A stretch of 64,000 bases of DNA from Afipia sp. Root123D2 (GCF_001425835.1 NZ_LMDP01000001.1:1731838-1795837); one strand, 5' to 3'. Positions 26,743 to 35,967 are shown, numbered from the stretch's first letter. Notes: a model not told the origin generated them from the sequence alone. Numbers and translations: made by a program.

Positions 26743-26807
26743 TAAGGAACTTCCAGACCTTTGTGAAATATATTATTTAACGGCAATTAAGTTCCTGAGA
26801 GTATCAG

Positions 26808-27722
26808 ATGGACATTCGCCAACTCAGGCATTTCGCGACAGTGGCGGACACGCTTCATTTCGGGCGCGCAGCGCAACGCCTCGGCATGACCCAGCCTCCG
26901 TTGAGCCAGTCCATCATGACGCTCGAGCGCGATCTTGGGGCCGCGCTGTTCGTACGGACTAAACGAAGCGTCGCCCTGACACCGTTCGGCGAGCAATGGC
27001 TGACGCACGTCCGCGCAGCGCTTGAACATGTCAACGCGTTGCCCGACATAGCCCGGCAACTGCGCGACGGCACCACGGGCCGTCTTGCGATCTCCTTCGT
27101 CAGCACCGCCGATTACAGCATCCTGCCGACGCTGGTGCGCCGTTTTGCATCGCTCTTTCCCAACGTCGAGATTTCGCTGACCGAAGCGACCAGCGACGTC
27201 CAGATCGCCCACCTGACCGAAGGCAAGGGTCACGTCGGTCTGGTCATCCCGCCGCCGAACGGCGCGTTTCCCCAACCGTTGCGCTATTTGCGTCTGGTGA
27301 CCGAACCGCTGGTGGCGGCGGTCCCTGACAGTTGGATCGCGGACGGAAGACTAACCATCTCGGGCGATCGGCTATCGCCCGACGCCGTGACCAATGCACC
27401 GCTGATCCTGTTTCCCCGCCAGAGCGCACCGGCCTTCCATGACATCGTCACCGGATATTACGCTGCGCATGGCGGACAGGCACGCATCGTTCAGGAAGCG
27501 ATCCAGATGCAGACGATCATCAGCCTCGTATCGGCGGGAATGGGGATCGCACTCGTTCCCGCCTCGCTGCGCAACCTTGCACGCACCGGCGTCAGTTACA
27601 TCGATCTCAACGGCACTGCGCCTACGCTGGAAACGGGCATCACGTGGCGAGTCGACGACACGACGCCTACGATCGAGCGGTTCTTGACCATCGCACGCGA
27701 GATGGTGAGCGATGCTCAGTAA
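26808..27722 (+). CDS. LysR family transcriptional regulator
   Basis: A 304-residue LysR-type regulator. The N-terminal winged HTH reads MDIRQLRHFATVADTLHFGRAAQRLGMTQPPLSQSIMTLE. It is followed by a LysR substrate-binding domain of normal length (about 90-300; start GRLAISFVSTADYSILPTLVRRF). It is divergent from ilvD across 97 bases that contain a strong palindrome, so control of ilvD or of itself is possible. The inducer is unknown. Confidence 0.93.
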   Translation: MDIRQLRHFATVADTLHFGRAAQRLGMTQPPLSQSIMTLERDLGAALFVRTKRSVALTPFGEQWLTHVRAALEHVNALPDIARQLRDGTTGRLAISFVSTADYSILPTLVRRFASLFPNVEISLTEATSDVQIAHLTEGKGHVGLVIPPPNGAFPQPLRYLRLVTEPLVAAVPDSWIADGRLTISGDRLSPDAVTNAPLILFPRQSAPAFHDIVTGYYAAHGGQARIVQEAIQMQTIISLVSAGMGIALVPASLRNLARTGVSYIDLNGTAPTLETGITWRVDDTTPTIERFLTIAREMVSDAQ

Positions 27723-27725
27723 ACG

Positions 27726-28143
27726 TCACGCTGGCGGCATCCTGTCGAACTTCGGCACATCTGGATCAAGGTGATCCCATGCGTGACCACGCAGGTGATA
27801 CGTCACCGCCTGCGGCTTATACCGGCCTGGATCGTCAAGGTTGGCGGCGTGAACGGTGAACAACTCGGGCATTGCGCTGAACGTCATGTACACTGGTGAC
27901 CCGCAGTTGGGACAGAACGCGCGCGTTTTCTTGTTGCCGCTGTCACCGACAATGTCCCAATGCGTCGCCGTGCCTTTAAGCTGCACGCCCTTCTTGCCCG
28001 GAAACGTCAGGTAGGATCCATGTCCGGTACCACTCTTGTGCTGGCAATCGCGGCACTGACAATCATTCATGAAGATCGGTTCGCAGGCGATTTCATATCA
28101 GATCGCGCCGCACGCACATCCGCCGATGTAAGGCTGCGGACAT
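27726..28143 (-). pseudogene. GFA/CENP-V family (formaldehyde-activating-like) gene with frameshift and nonsense mutation
   Basis: The intact 3' part (from an internal ATG at 28070) encodes MNDCQCRDCQHKSGTGHGSYLTF to FCPNCGSPVYM, the GFA zinc-binding core. The missing N-terminus is still readable upstream. After a TGA at 28098-28100 (probably CGA before), the same frame gives GGCACGAI. One base further (an extra T near 28128) it joins an ATG at 28143 (MSAA). Two independent lesions thus separate the first Cys pair from the rest. A 114-residue product from the internal ATG would lack that pair. Confidence 0.8.
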
Positions 28144-28389
28144 CCCGCGCGTTCGTTCGTCCGATCGTTTCCGGCTTCGCCGGCCGGAGAGCAGCTTCAG
28201 CCAGGGCGTCAGATGGAAGACGCACATCAGCGAGTACATCGGAACCATTCCACCCAGTGGCGATGCATCATGCGCGGCTGCGCAAAGAATATCGGGCGCC
28301 CTGCCACCAGCGGCACCTGTCAGCAACGCCATCATCGCGAAGGTTGGCGCGGCCGCGAGAGACAGCCATTTGGTTGCACTGTTCCTCAT
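28093..28389 (-). CDS. Small hypothetical membrane protein
   Basis: A 98-residue frame. Two hydrophobic stretches (WLSLAAAPTFAMMALLTGAA and MVPMYSLMCVFHLTPWLKLL) suggest two membrane helices. The ATG at 28389 lies 5 bases after the stop of the DUF899 gene, so the two are probably translated from one message. The last 17 residues run over the start of the GFA pseudogene and look unlike protein, suggesting an altered 3' end. Function is unknown. Confidence 0.6.
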   Translation of the reverse strand: MRNSATKWLSLAAAPTFAMMALLTGAAGGRAPDILCAAAHDASPLGGMVPMYSLMCVFHLTPWLKLLSGRRSRKRSDERTRGMSAALHRRMCVRRDLI

Positions 28390-28393
28390 CGAA

Positions 28394-29134
28394 CTAGCCG
28401 TCGCGTTTCCGAAACGCCGCCTCGCCGGCGTCCGAGACTTCGACCCACTTCGGGTCGGGCGCGGCGTCGGGCACATAGCTCTCGTTCCAGTTCCACCACT
28501 TGTACGGTCGGCTCTGCGGGTAGCCCTCCGGTGAGTCCTCCCATTCCTCCTGACGCCCGAGCGCTGTCATGTCGAGGTAGCTCCAGACCGTCCCCATCGC
28601 CTCATCGCCGCGGCTGTTGATAAGGTAGGTGCGGAACACGCGGTCGCCGTCGCGGATGAACGCGTTGTGGCCGTGCCACTCATGCACTCCGAAATCGGCA
28701 TCGAAGCTGTCGGTGATGGTGAACCATGGGATTTTTTCCCAGCCCATCCGCGCCTTCAGGCGCGCGATATCGGCCTGCGGTGCGCGCGAGGCATACACGA
28801 GGGTCGTGTCGCGCGCGTTCAGGTGAGCGAGGTTGGAGACCTGATCGGCCCCCAGGGAACAGCCGATACAGGCGTGTTCCGGCCAGCCGTGTACGCCAGG
28901 CTCGAAGAAGGCGCGATAGACGATCAACTGACGGCGGCCATCGAACAGATCGAGCAAACTCACTTTGCCCTTCGGCCCGTCGAACGTATATGTCTTTTCC
29001 ACGGCAACCCACGGCATCCGCCGTCGCTCGGCAGCCAATGCGTCACGGGCGCGGGTCAGGGCTTTCTCCTTGACGAGAAGCTGCTCGTGCGCGGCTTCCC
29101 ACTCTTGCGGCGACACAATCGATGGTGTGTTCAT
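28394..29134 (-). CDS. DUF899 family thioredoxin-like protein
   Basis: A 246-residue cytosolic protein of the DUF899 family, related to thioredoxins. The N-terminal helix VSPQEWEAAHEQLLVKEKALTRARDALAAERRRMPWV is followed by the fold with HACIGCSLGADQV (CxxC) and WFTITDSFDADFGVHEWHG. The ATG at 29134 has an AAGGAAGGG sequence upstream. It is divergent from the HTH regulator at 29325 and followed closely by a small membrane-protein gene. Activity is unknown; redox chemistry is suggested by the CxxC. Confidence 0.85.
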   Translation of the reverse strand: MNTPSIVSPQEWEAAHEQLLVKEKALTRARDALAAERRRMPWVAVEKTYTFDGPKGKVSLLDLFDGRRQLIVYRAFFEPGVHGWPEHACIGCSLGADQVSNLAHLNARDTTLVYASRAPQADIARLKARMGWEKIPWFTITDSFDADFGVHEWHGHNAFIRDGDRVFRTYLINSRGDEAMGTVWSYLDMTALGRQEEWEDSPEGYPQSRPYKWWNWNESYVPDAAPDPKWVEVSDAGEAAFRKRDG

Positions 29135-29324
29135 GGTGCGCAGCCCTTCCTTTCCGCCCTTGTCTGGTGATGTAATCTTGCTCTTCGCAACCTCCGAATG
29201 AGAGTGACCTTCGTGCCTTAAGGGCTGGAATGCGCCACCGCTCACAGCCGATCGATTTTGGTCTTGAGATGATTTTGCCCGCAAACGTCCGAACAGGGGG
29301 AGTGACAAGTGTGACGGGATTCCG

Positions 29325-30542
29325 ATGGACTCGCTGATCACGGCTGCGGCGCGGGCTCTGGCTGCGGGCGACCTCCTTGGCGTCTTGAAGCGGGTTGGCT
29401 TGCGTGATGACGCACCGGCCCTCGCCCTTCGCGGCATCGCAATGGCGCAACTCGGCGATTTCGTACGCGCGAAAACTCTGCTGCAAAGCGCAGCCCGTGC
29501 CTTCGGTTCCAGAGCCGCGGCTCGCGCGCGGTGTGTGATTGCCGAAGCCGAGATTGCGCTGGTATCGCGCGACCTTGGCTGGTCACCGAAGGCGCTCGAC
29601 GCCGCGCGGGCGACGCTCGAAAAACACGGCGACTGGGTGAGTGTCGCACATGCGCGGCATCTCGAGGTCCGGCGTCTTCTCCTGATCGGCCGTCTCGACG
29701 AGGCCGAGCATGCACTCGCCGGGCTCGATCCGGCGCCGTTCCCGCCTGCATCAAGAGCCGCTTACGAACTGGTGGTGGCTGGGATCGCAATGCGACGCGT
29801 TCGGGCCAAGGTGGCAAGGGCAGCACTCGCCCGGGCCGAACGCGCGGCGCAGCAGGCAGGCATCGCTGCGCTCATAGCTGAAGTGGAAAGTGCGTCCCAA
29901 GTTCTCAACACGCCGGCGGCGCGTCTCATTGCGCGCGGCGAGGAACGCCCTCTCCTGCTCGAAGATGTCGAAGCGTTGCTGGCGTCGAAGGCGCTTGTCG
30001 TCGACGCGTGCCGTTATGTCGTGCGCAACGCAAACACACCAGTCTCGCTTGCGAGGCGGCCGGTGTTGTTCAGGCTCGCCCGCGCGCTCGCCGAGGCGTG
30101 GCCAAAAGATGTCTCGCGAAGCGACCTGCTCGCGCGAGCGGTCAGGGCGAAGCACGTCGATGAATCGCATCGCGCGCGGCTGCGCGTCGAAATTGGGCGG
30201 CTTCGCAAAGCGCTGCGAACAGTCGCCGATGTGACAGCCACGAAAGATGGCTTTGCGCTGGTGCCCCATAACTCACGCGATGCCGTCGTGCTGGCAATGC
30301 CTGTCGAAGAGGAGCATGCATCGGTGCTCGCTTTCCTCGCTGACGGCGAGTCGTGGTCGAGTTCGGCGCTCGCGCTTGCACTCAGCGCCAGCCAGCGCAC
30401 CGTGCAGCGCGCGCTCGATGAGCTTGCGGAAGCCGGCAAAGTGCAGTCGATTGGACGTGCGCGCGCTCGCCGCTGGATGACTCCGCCCGTGGCAGGATTC
30501 ACGACGACATTGTTACTCCCTGCTGCACTGCCGGGTGACTAG
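29325..30542 (+). CDS. Winged-HTH regulator with N-terminal helical repeat region
   Basis: A 405-residue protein. Residues 1-190 are Ala/Arg/Leu-rich helices that look like TPR-type repeats (RGIAMAQLGDFVRAKTLLQSAAR). A middle segment (VDESHRARLRVEIGRLRKALRTVADVTATKDGFAL) resembles the winged domain of response-regulator-like activators. The C-terminal segment SALALALSASQRTVQRALDELAEAGKVQSIG is a clear HTH. It is divergent from the DUF899 gene and upstream of the propeller gene, which it may regulate (inference). Confidence 0.75.
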   Translation: MDSLITAAARALAAGDLLGVLKRVGLRDDAPALALRGIAMAQLGDFVRAKTLLQSAARAFGSRAAARARCVIAEAEIALVSRDLGWSPKALDAARATLEKHGDWVSVAHARHLEVRRLLLIGRLDEAEHALAGLDPAPFPPASRAAYELVVAGIAMRRVRAKVARAALARAERAAQQAGIAALIAEVESASQVLNTPAARLIARGEERPLLLEDVEALLASKALVVDACRYVVRNANTPVSLARRPVLFRLARALAEAWPKDVSRSDLLARAVRAKHVDESHRARLRVEIGRLRKALRTVADVTATKDGFALVPHNSRDAVVLAMPVEEEHASVLAFLADGESWSSSALALALSASQRTVQRALDELAEAGKVQSIGRARARRWMTPPVAGFTTTLLLPAALPGD

Positions 30543-30574
30543 ATTGGAGACATCGAAGCAACCGAGGTGGAAAC

Positions 30575-31225
30575 ATGAAACGGGCAGCAGCTGAAGTTCT
30601 CCGCGAATACGGACCCTTTCCCGGCGTGGAGGCGGTGCACGGAGTGACATTTGACGGTCACAACGTCTGGTTTGCGTCCGGCGACAGACTGAACGCCATC
30701 GATCCCGAGAGCGGCAAGACCGTGCGCGCAATCGAAGTCCCCGCACACGCGGGAACGGCCTTCGACGGCCAATACTTGTTTCAGCTCTTCGAGAAAAATA
30801 TCCAGAAGGTCGATCCGAAATCCGGCCGCGTGATTGCGACGATCCCTGCCCCCGGTGACGGCGGCGACTCCGGGATGGCGTGGGCCGAAGGCTCGCTCTG
30901 GGTCGGGGAATATCGGGAAAAGAAGATCCACCAGATCGATCCTGAGACCGGAGCGATCCAGCGCACCATCCAATCGAACCGCTTTGTCACCGGCGTCACC
31001 TGGATCGATGGCGAACTGTGGCACGGCACCTGGGAGGGTGACGACAGCGAACTCCGCCACATCGATCCTCAAAGCGGAGAAGTCCTTGAGGAACTTGCTA
31101 TGCCGTCCGGTGCAGGCATATCGGGGCTCGAGTCCGACGGCGGCGATCAGTTCTTCTGCGGCGGCGGAAACAGCGGGAAAATAAGAGCCGTCCGCCGGCC
31201 CAAGCGAGCCTCGGCCAGTAAGTAG
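30575..31225 (+). CDS. Beta-propeller protein, virginiamycin B lyase / glutaminyl cyclotransferase-like
   Basis: A 216-residue protein with repeated blades of the type VHGVTFDGHNVWFASGDRLNAIDPESGK, SGMAWAEGSLWVGEYREKKIHQIDPETG and VTGVTWIDGELWHGTWEG. The length fits about five blades. There is no signal peptide, so it is probably cytoplasmic. It begins 32 bases after the HTH regulator gene, likely in one operon. Enzyme activity cannot be claimed from sequence. Confidence 0.75.
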   Translation: MKRAAAEVLREYGPFPGVEAVHGVTFDGHNVWFASGDRLNAIDPESGKTVRAIEVPAHAGTAFDGQYLFQLFEKNIQKVDPKSGRVIATIPAPGDGGDSGMAWAEGSLWVGEYREKKIHQIDPETGAIQRTIQSNRFVTGVTWIDGELWHGTWEGDDSELRHIDPQSGEVLEELAMPSGAGISGLESDGGDQFFCGGGNSGKIRAVRRPKRASASK

Positions 31226-31294
31226 ATGGAGCTTGGCGTCAGGACTTTCTGAGCAGCAGGGTGTCGGCTACCTCTCGGTGGCTCGGCTGACAGG

Positions 31295-31333
31295 ACGCAG
31301 CCGGCCGACCTAGAGAGCGCTGGCCGGCTGCGT
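31295..31333. terminator. Bidirectional terminator hairpin
   Basis: A perfect 12-bp stem, ACGCAGCCGGCC / GGCCGGCTGCGT, with a 15-nt loop lies between the convergent propeller and MDR genes. Confidence 0.65.
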
Positions 31334-31354
31334 GCATCGATGGGCGCGTGTCAT

Positions 31355-32272
31355 TCACGGACGAGCGCGGATGACGGTCTTCCCCGAGCGACGCTCTGTC
31401 GGGTTGAAGGCGGCGACGGCATCGTCGAGGGACGACACGGTGCCAATATTTGTCCGCAATCGTCCATCCCGTACCCGCTGGACGATCTCGCTCAGTTGAG
31501 CGCGATCGGACTCTACGACGAAGTCGATCGCCAAACCGTCCGCGGGCTGTGTCTCGCTCGGCCCAACGATGGACACCAGCGTTCCTCCGGCACGAACCAG
31601 GCGCGCGGACCGCTTGCCTATGTCGCCGCCGATGAGATCGAACACCAGATCGATTTTTCCGACGTCTTCCAAAGAGTCGTTGCCGAGGTCGACGAATTCG
31701 TTTGCGCCGAAGTCGAGCGCCTTCTGGCGGTCGGCGGCGCGTCCGGTGCCGATCACATAGGCGCCGAACTCACGTGCGAGCTGCGTCACCATCGACCCGA
31801 CAGCGCCGGCCGCGCCATGCGCGATCACGCTCTGCCCCGCGCGAAGGCGGCCGTGCTCGAAGAGACCCTGCCACGCGGTCAGGCCCGAGATGGGCAGACT
31901 CGCGCCCACCGTGAAGTCGACGTCGCCCGGCAACGGCGCGAGGTTGCGTGCCTCGATCGCGATGTATTCCGCCAGGGTGCCGTCGCGATACCAGTCGGCG
32001 AGACCGAACACGCGCTGTCCTACGGACAATCCCGTGGTGCCATAGCCGAGAGCAGTGACCACGCCGGCCAGCTCGTGCCCGGGGATCGTCGGTGTCCGGT
32101 CACGGTTGAGGCGATCGCTCCAGGTCGAAGGCCACGTGAGCTCGGTCGGGACGAATCCCGACGCATGGATCTGAACGATGACGTCGTTTATCGCTGCCTG
32201 CGGCTCGGGCCGCTCCACCAGTTTCATCCCGGCCGGTCCGGCGGCTTGATCCGTTACGACGATTGCCTTCAT
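31355..32272 (-). CDS. Zinc-independent MDR-family NADP-dependent alcohol dehydrogenase / quinone oxidoreductase
   Basis: A 305-residue medium-chain reductase. The GroES-like N-terminus includes TPTIPGHELAGVV. The Rossmann motif is HGAAGAVGSMVTQLAREFGAYVIGTG, and a family end GKTVIRARP is visible. The structural zinc Cys cluster is absent, as in the quinone oxidoreductase branch. It is divergent from an AraC-type regulator 92 bases away, which is its likely controller. Confidence 0.9.
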   Translation of the reverse strand: MKAIVVTDQAAGPAGMKLVERPEPQAAINDVIVQIHASGFVPTELTWPSTWSDRLNRDRTPTIPGHELAGVVTALGYGTTGLSVGQRVFGLADWYRDGTLAEYIAIEARNLAPLPGDVDFTVGASLPISGLTAWQGLFEHGRLRAGQSVIAHGAAGAVGSMVTQLAREFGAYVIGTGRAADRQKALDFGANEFVDLGNDSLEDVGKIDLVFDLIGGDIGKRSARLVRAGGTLVSIVGPSETQPADGLAIDFVVESDRAQLSEIVQRVRDGRLRTNIGTVSSLDDAVAAFNPTERRSGKTVIRARP

Positions 32273-32364
32273 GATGTTTTCTCCTCAGTCATTTGGGCTT
32301 GCACGTTGGCTGTATGGAGAACTAAGGGTGATAGTTGGTACCAAAAACATTGCCGATCGTCCCA

Positions 32365-33219
32365 ATGGACCCTTTCGCCGCCCTGTTCGCCCATGTCACC
32401 CCAAGGGCCCGAACCTTCTTCACGGGTAAACTGTGTCAGACGGTGCAGTATCCCGATGTGGGCCACTTGCACTTCCTCAAGGACGGCGAGTTGACGCTCA
32501 TCCAGGCTGGCGGAAGCGACCTGCAATTTGATGAACCGACCCTCCTGTTTTTCCCGCGTGGGCGCACCCACAGCTTCGCAGTCAATCCGGAACGCGGCGC
32601 CGATCTCGTTTGCGCGACCGTCGAACTCGGCGGCGCTGAGGGCAATCCGATCGGGCAAGGGCTGCCCGAACTCGTCGTCCTGCCGCTCGCGTCGCATCCC
32701 GCGTTGGCGCCGGTCTGCGATCTGCTTCTCGGCGAAGCATTCTCCGAACGAGGTGGCCGCCAAGAAGCGCTCGACCGGCTGTTCGACTATCTGCTGATCC
32801 TGATCGTGCGACACGTCGTCGAGAGCGGCACGGTTGCGACCGGCGTGCTTGCCGGTCTCGCCGACCCACGCCTCGCGAAGGCGCTGACCGCAATGCACGA
32901 GACGCCGAAGAAGTCATGGACCCTAGACGATCTCTCCGGCATCGCCGGCATGTCGCGCACGCGGTTCGCTGAGCAGTTCCGGACACGGATCGGCCAGACG
33001 CCTATCGACTATCTTACTGTCTGGCGCATGACGGTTGCATGCCAGCTTCTCGCGAGAGGCAAGCCGGTCAAGAGCGTGGCCCTGGAGGTCGGCTACCAGA
33101 GTGCCGCCGCCTTCTCTCGCGTGTTCAGCCGGGTGACCGGACAAGAGCCGCGCAATTCGAGTGGCGCCAGTTTGAGGGGACCAAAGTTGATCTCACTCAG
33201 CAGTAGCCCGGACAAGTAG
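32365..33219 (+). CDS. AraC family transcriptional regulator
   Basis: A 284-residue regulator. It has an N-terminal cupin-type sensor (QTVQYPDVGHLHFLKDGELTLIQ, LLFFPRGRTHSF) and a C-terminal double HTH (WTLDDLSGIAGMSRTRFAEQFRTRIGQTPIDYLTVWRM, then VALEVGYQSAAAFSRVFSRVTGQEP). The ATG at 32365 is preferred; a TTG ten codons earlier is in frame. It is divergent from the MDR oxidoreductase gene. Confidence 0.92.
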   Translation: MDPFAALFAHVTPRARTFFTGKLCQTVQYPDVGHLHFLKDGELTLIQAGGSDLQFDEPTLLFFPRGRTHSFAVNPERGADLVCATVELGGAEGNPIGQGLPELVVLPLASHPALAPVCDLLLGEAFSERGGRQEALDRLFDYLLILIVRHVVESGTVATGVLAGLADPRLAKALTAMHETPKKSWTLDDLSGIAGMSRTRFAEQFRTRIGQTPIDYLTVWRMTVACQLLARGKPVKSVALEVGYQSAAAFSRVFSRVTGQEPRNSSGASLRGPKLISLSSSPDK

Positions 33220-33608
33220 CCGAATTGACCTTGTTGATTGAAAGCGGCTGGGGAGCCGAACTCTGCGCCGGAAGTCACCTATTTCCAGCTACGGTTCGTC
33301 CTCGACGTCGACGCGATGAGACATCCTGTGCCCCGCTTCGCTCAAGTGCACATAGACATGCACCGCACAAACAGACGAGCAATGAATGAATCGCTCGACA
33401 TTGAATGTCGTCGCAACGTGCCTCAGTTCTGAGCGCCGACAGCAGCTTTGGCCGCGGAGGCTTTGCGCCGAAAGCCCGCGCTATGTCCCGCTGCGGACGG
33501 CGATTGTCTTGGATCGGCGGAATTGATCCACGTCAAGGCGGGATGGATCAGACCCGCGATGATTGTTGTTGCCAACGCGACCAGCTTGACACGAAAAGGG
33601 CCGTCCTC
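33220..33608. other. 389-bp stretch without a recognisable gene
   Basis: Short open frames here (for example 33238-33432) show no family-like sequence. The region precedes the interrupted thiolase gene and may hold its promoter. Confidence 0.35.
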
Positions 33609-34889
33609 ATGAGAAATAGATTAAAGGAGCGAGCGGTGATTTCGGGCATCGGGTGCTCGCGTTTCGGCGATCTCCTCGAGACACCCGAGCTCAAGGGAAT
33701 GAGCATCCAGGAGTTGACGGCGAGCGCGGTCAAAGAAGCGCTCGACGATGCCGGGCTGACCGGACAGGACGTGGATGCGGTCTTCGCGGGCAACGCAATG
33801 GTCCACAGCTCGCAAGTGCCGGGGACCTATTCGCAGCTCTCGAAGTGGACCGGCACCTAGTTCAAGTCCGGTGTTCATTTCGAGGCGCAGTGCTCGACCA
33901 CGAACGTCGGCGCCGCGCTTGCCGCGATGTCGATCGCGGCCGGTGTCTACGATACGGTGCTCGTCTATGGATTGGAAACCACGCGGACCAAAGTGAAGGG
34001 ATTCAGTCCCTACGAACGCGAGCCGATTTCCCATCAGCAGACCTGGCTGTGGACCGACATGGCCGTCAACCAAGCCTATGGTGTGCCGCAGGGCTACGAC
34101 ATCTTTTCCACGTACAATGGTCTCGTTGCGCTCGGCTATTGCCGCAAATACGGCATGTCAATCGCCGACTTTGATCGCGGCATGTTCGAGCTCTGCCGCA
34201 CGCGCCGGCTGCACGGCTCGATGAACCCGAAGGCCAACATCCAGGAGAAACTCGAAGACCGCGCGACCCGCGAGGGCTTTTCCGACGTCTACGATTATTG
34301 GCGATCCGACAAGCACAATCCCTTCGTCGCCTGGCCGTCACGGCTGCTCAGCCTGGTGACCACCGCCGACGGCGCTTCCGCCATGGTGATCACACGCGCG
34401 GATCTGGCCAAGGGCGGTAAGTCGCAACCCGTGGAGCTCAAAGGCTTCGGCATCAGCTACGGCGACTTACCCTGGTATGGGGAAGACCCGACCTACTGGG
34501 AGTTCGACAAGCGCGCCATTGATGCCGCGTTCGACATGGCCGGGATAAAGGCCGCCGACATCGACTACCTGCATACTCACGACTGCTCGCACATCTCCGG
34601 CATCTGCACTGCGGAGACGATCGGCTACCTCGAGCCGGGGAAAGGACTCGACGCGGCTCGCGCCGGCCGCTTGCGCTTTGACGGCGACCGCCCGATGTCG
34701 ACGCATGGCGGTCGTCATGCCTTCGGGCACGCCTGGGGCGCAAGCGCGGGAACGGACACCTACGAGGCTGTCCTCCAGATGCGTGGCAAGGCCGGGCCGC
34801 GGCAAATCGCCAACGCTCCCGAAATCTCCGTCATTCATACACACGGCTACGCCATGATCGGCACCGTGGTTGTCCTCGGGAGCATGTGA
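33609..34889 (+). pseudogene. Thiolase-like (SCP-x/acetyl-CoA acetyltransferase) gene with in-frame amber codon
   Basis: A 426-codon frame from the ATG at 33609, or more probably the GTG at 33636 with AAGGAG upstream, to the TGA at 34887-34889. It is interrupted by a TAG at 33858-33860 in the context KWTGT-stop-FKSGVHFEAQC. The protein is a non-decarboxylating thiolase-like acyltransferase: VISGIGCSRFGD start, catalytic Cys in EAQCSTTNVGAA, and His in THGGRHAFGHAWGASAGTDTYEA and HTHGYAMIG. The amber lies before the catalytic Cys. A single C-to-T or G-to-T change would explain it. The DUF35 partner gene follows 1 base later. Confidence 0.8.
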
Positions 34890-34890
34890 A

Positions 34891-35310
34891 ATGAAAACCG
34901 TCGCCGAACAGCCGAGCGCCATCCGTTCCTATTATGAAGGTCTCGCCAAGGGCGTATTCTGCGCGGTCACCTGCAAGGCCTGCGGGGGTTATACCTTCCC
35001 GCCCACCGGCTGCTGCGAGCATTGCGGCAGCTGGCAGGTCGAGCCGGCGGAACTGAGCGGAGAGGCCACGCTTTTATTTGCGACGCACAACATATCGCCT
35101 GCCTGTCATCCGCGTTTCGAGAAGATCGCACCTTATGTTTACGGCCACCTTCGCCTGAAGGAGGGACCGATCGTCCAGGCGATCGTGCTCGGTATCAATG
35201 CCAACCCGCATGACCTGCAACAGCTCTTCGAGCGGGGCCCCGTTCTCGCGAAGGCGGAAATGCTGCAGATGGACGATCTGCCGGTTCTTGCCTTCCGCAT
35301 CGCGGGCTAA
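34891..35310 (+). CDS. DUF35 OB-fold zinc-ribbon acyl-CoA-associated protein
   Basis: A 139-residue protein with an N-terminal zinc ribbon (CKACGGYTFPPTGCCEHCGS) followed by an OB fold (SGEATLLFATHNISPAC, GPIVQAIVLG). DUF35 proteins pair with thiolase-like or hydratase partners and help bind acyl-CoA. This one starts 1 base after the thiolase stop, so the two were a functional unit. With the thiolase interrupted it may be an orphan remnant. Confidence 0.85.
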   Translation: MKTVAEQPSAIRSYYEGLAKGVFCAVTCKACGGYTFPPTGCCEHCGSWQVEPAELSGEATLLFATHNISPACHPRFEKIAPYVYGHLRLKEGPIVQAIVLGINANPHDLQQLFERGPVLAKAEMLQMDDLPVLAFRIAG

Positions 35311-35967
35311 CAGCGTAACGAAAGGTCTTGGAGCTGCGCCGCACCTATCGACCGCCATCGATGCCGGGCAACGACAAAGGTGGCGCGTCGGTCTTTCCTG
35401 TACTCCCCGTCACTCCCACTCAATCGTTTTGAAGTGACGATACAGCGTTGTTCTAACGAAGAAAGTTTTTCTGCGCACGATGAAAAACCGTCTTCCCGAC
35501 CCGTCAGAAATTTGCGCTCTTGATTTCAAACGAAAATTTCGGCGATCCAAAATTCGCTCGGTTTCAGCGACTATCGGCATCAATCGGTCGATTTTTCGAC
35601 GTCATCGGCCACGATAGCGTTGTCGGCTCGGCAGCAAAAAAGACCGCTAGCGATGTCCGACATCACCCTCCGCGCGACGCTTGATACCTTTAAGCATCCG
35701 CGCTTGCGCGATGTAATGTCCGAAAGCGGCGACAATCAGCATGAGTGGTCGCGGCGTGTGCGCCAATACTGTGTAGATACGCTCGATGAAGATGAGACGA
35801 CCAGATGGGCGGGAACGCTCCCGAATCGAACTGGCCAACGCCGTGAGATGCGTCCGCGCACAATGAGGCGCGTGCGTTCATGGTCCAGCGGCTCGACGCC
35901 ACTTCAAGCGATCGCAGCTCGGCTTCCGACCGGATTACGGCAAGCGTCGCCGGCGACTTGCTGCGCA
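35311..35967. other. 657-bp gene-free region containing a guaA-type direct repeat
   Basis: No credible gene. The stretch 35440-35640 is richer in A and T than its surroundings. At 35410-35424 it carries a near copy of the 3' end of guaA (see the repeat entry). No integrase remnant could be recognised. Confidence 0.4.
35410..35424. repeat. Direct repeat of guaA 3' end (candidate att site, distal copy)
   Basis: TCACTCCCACTCAAT differs at one position from the guaA end at 38737-38751. Read on the minus strand, it encodes IEWE-stop, the conserved GuaA C-terminus. Confidence 0.5.

Noticed and set aside
25652-26962. 436-codon frame opposite ilvD and into the LysR gene
   Set aside because: Composition (His/Arg/Asp-rich) is typical of antisense frames; ilvD is intact.
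33858-33860. TAG read as a recoded (pyrrolysine-type) codon in the thiolase gene
   Set aside because: No evidence of pyrrolysine machinery, and this lineage is not known for it; a nonsense mutation or error is simpler.
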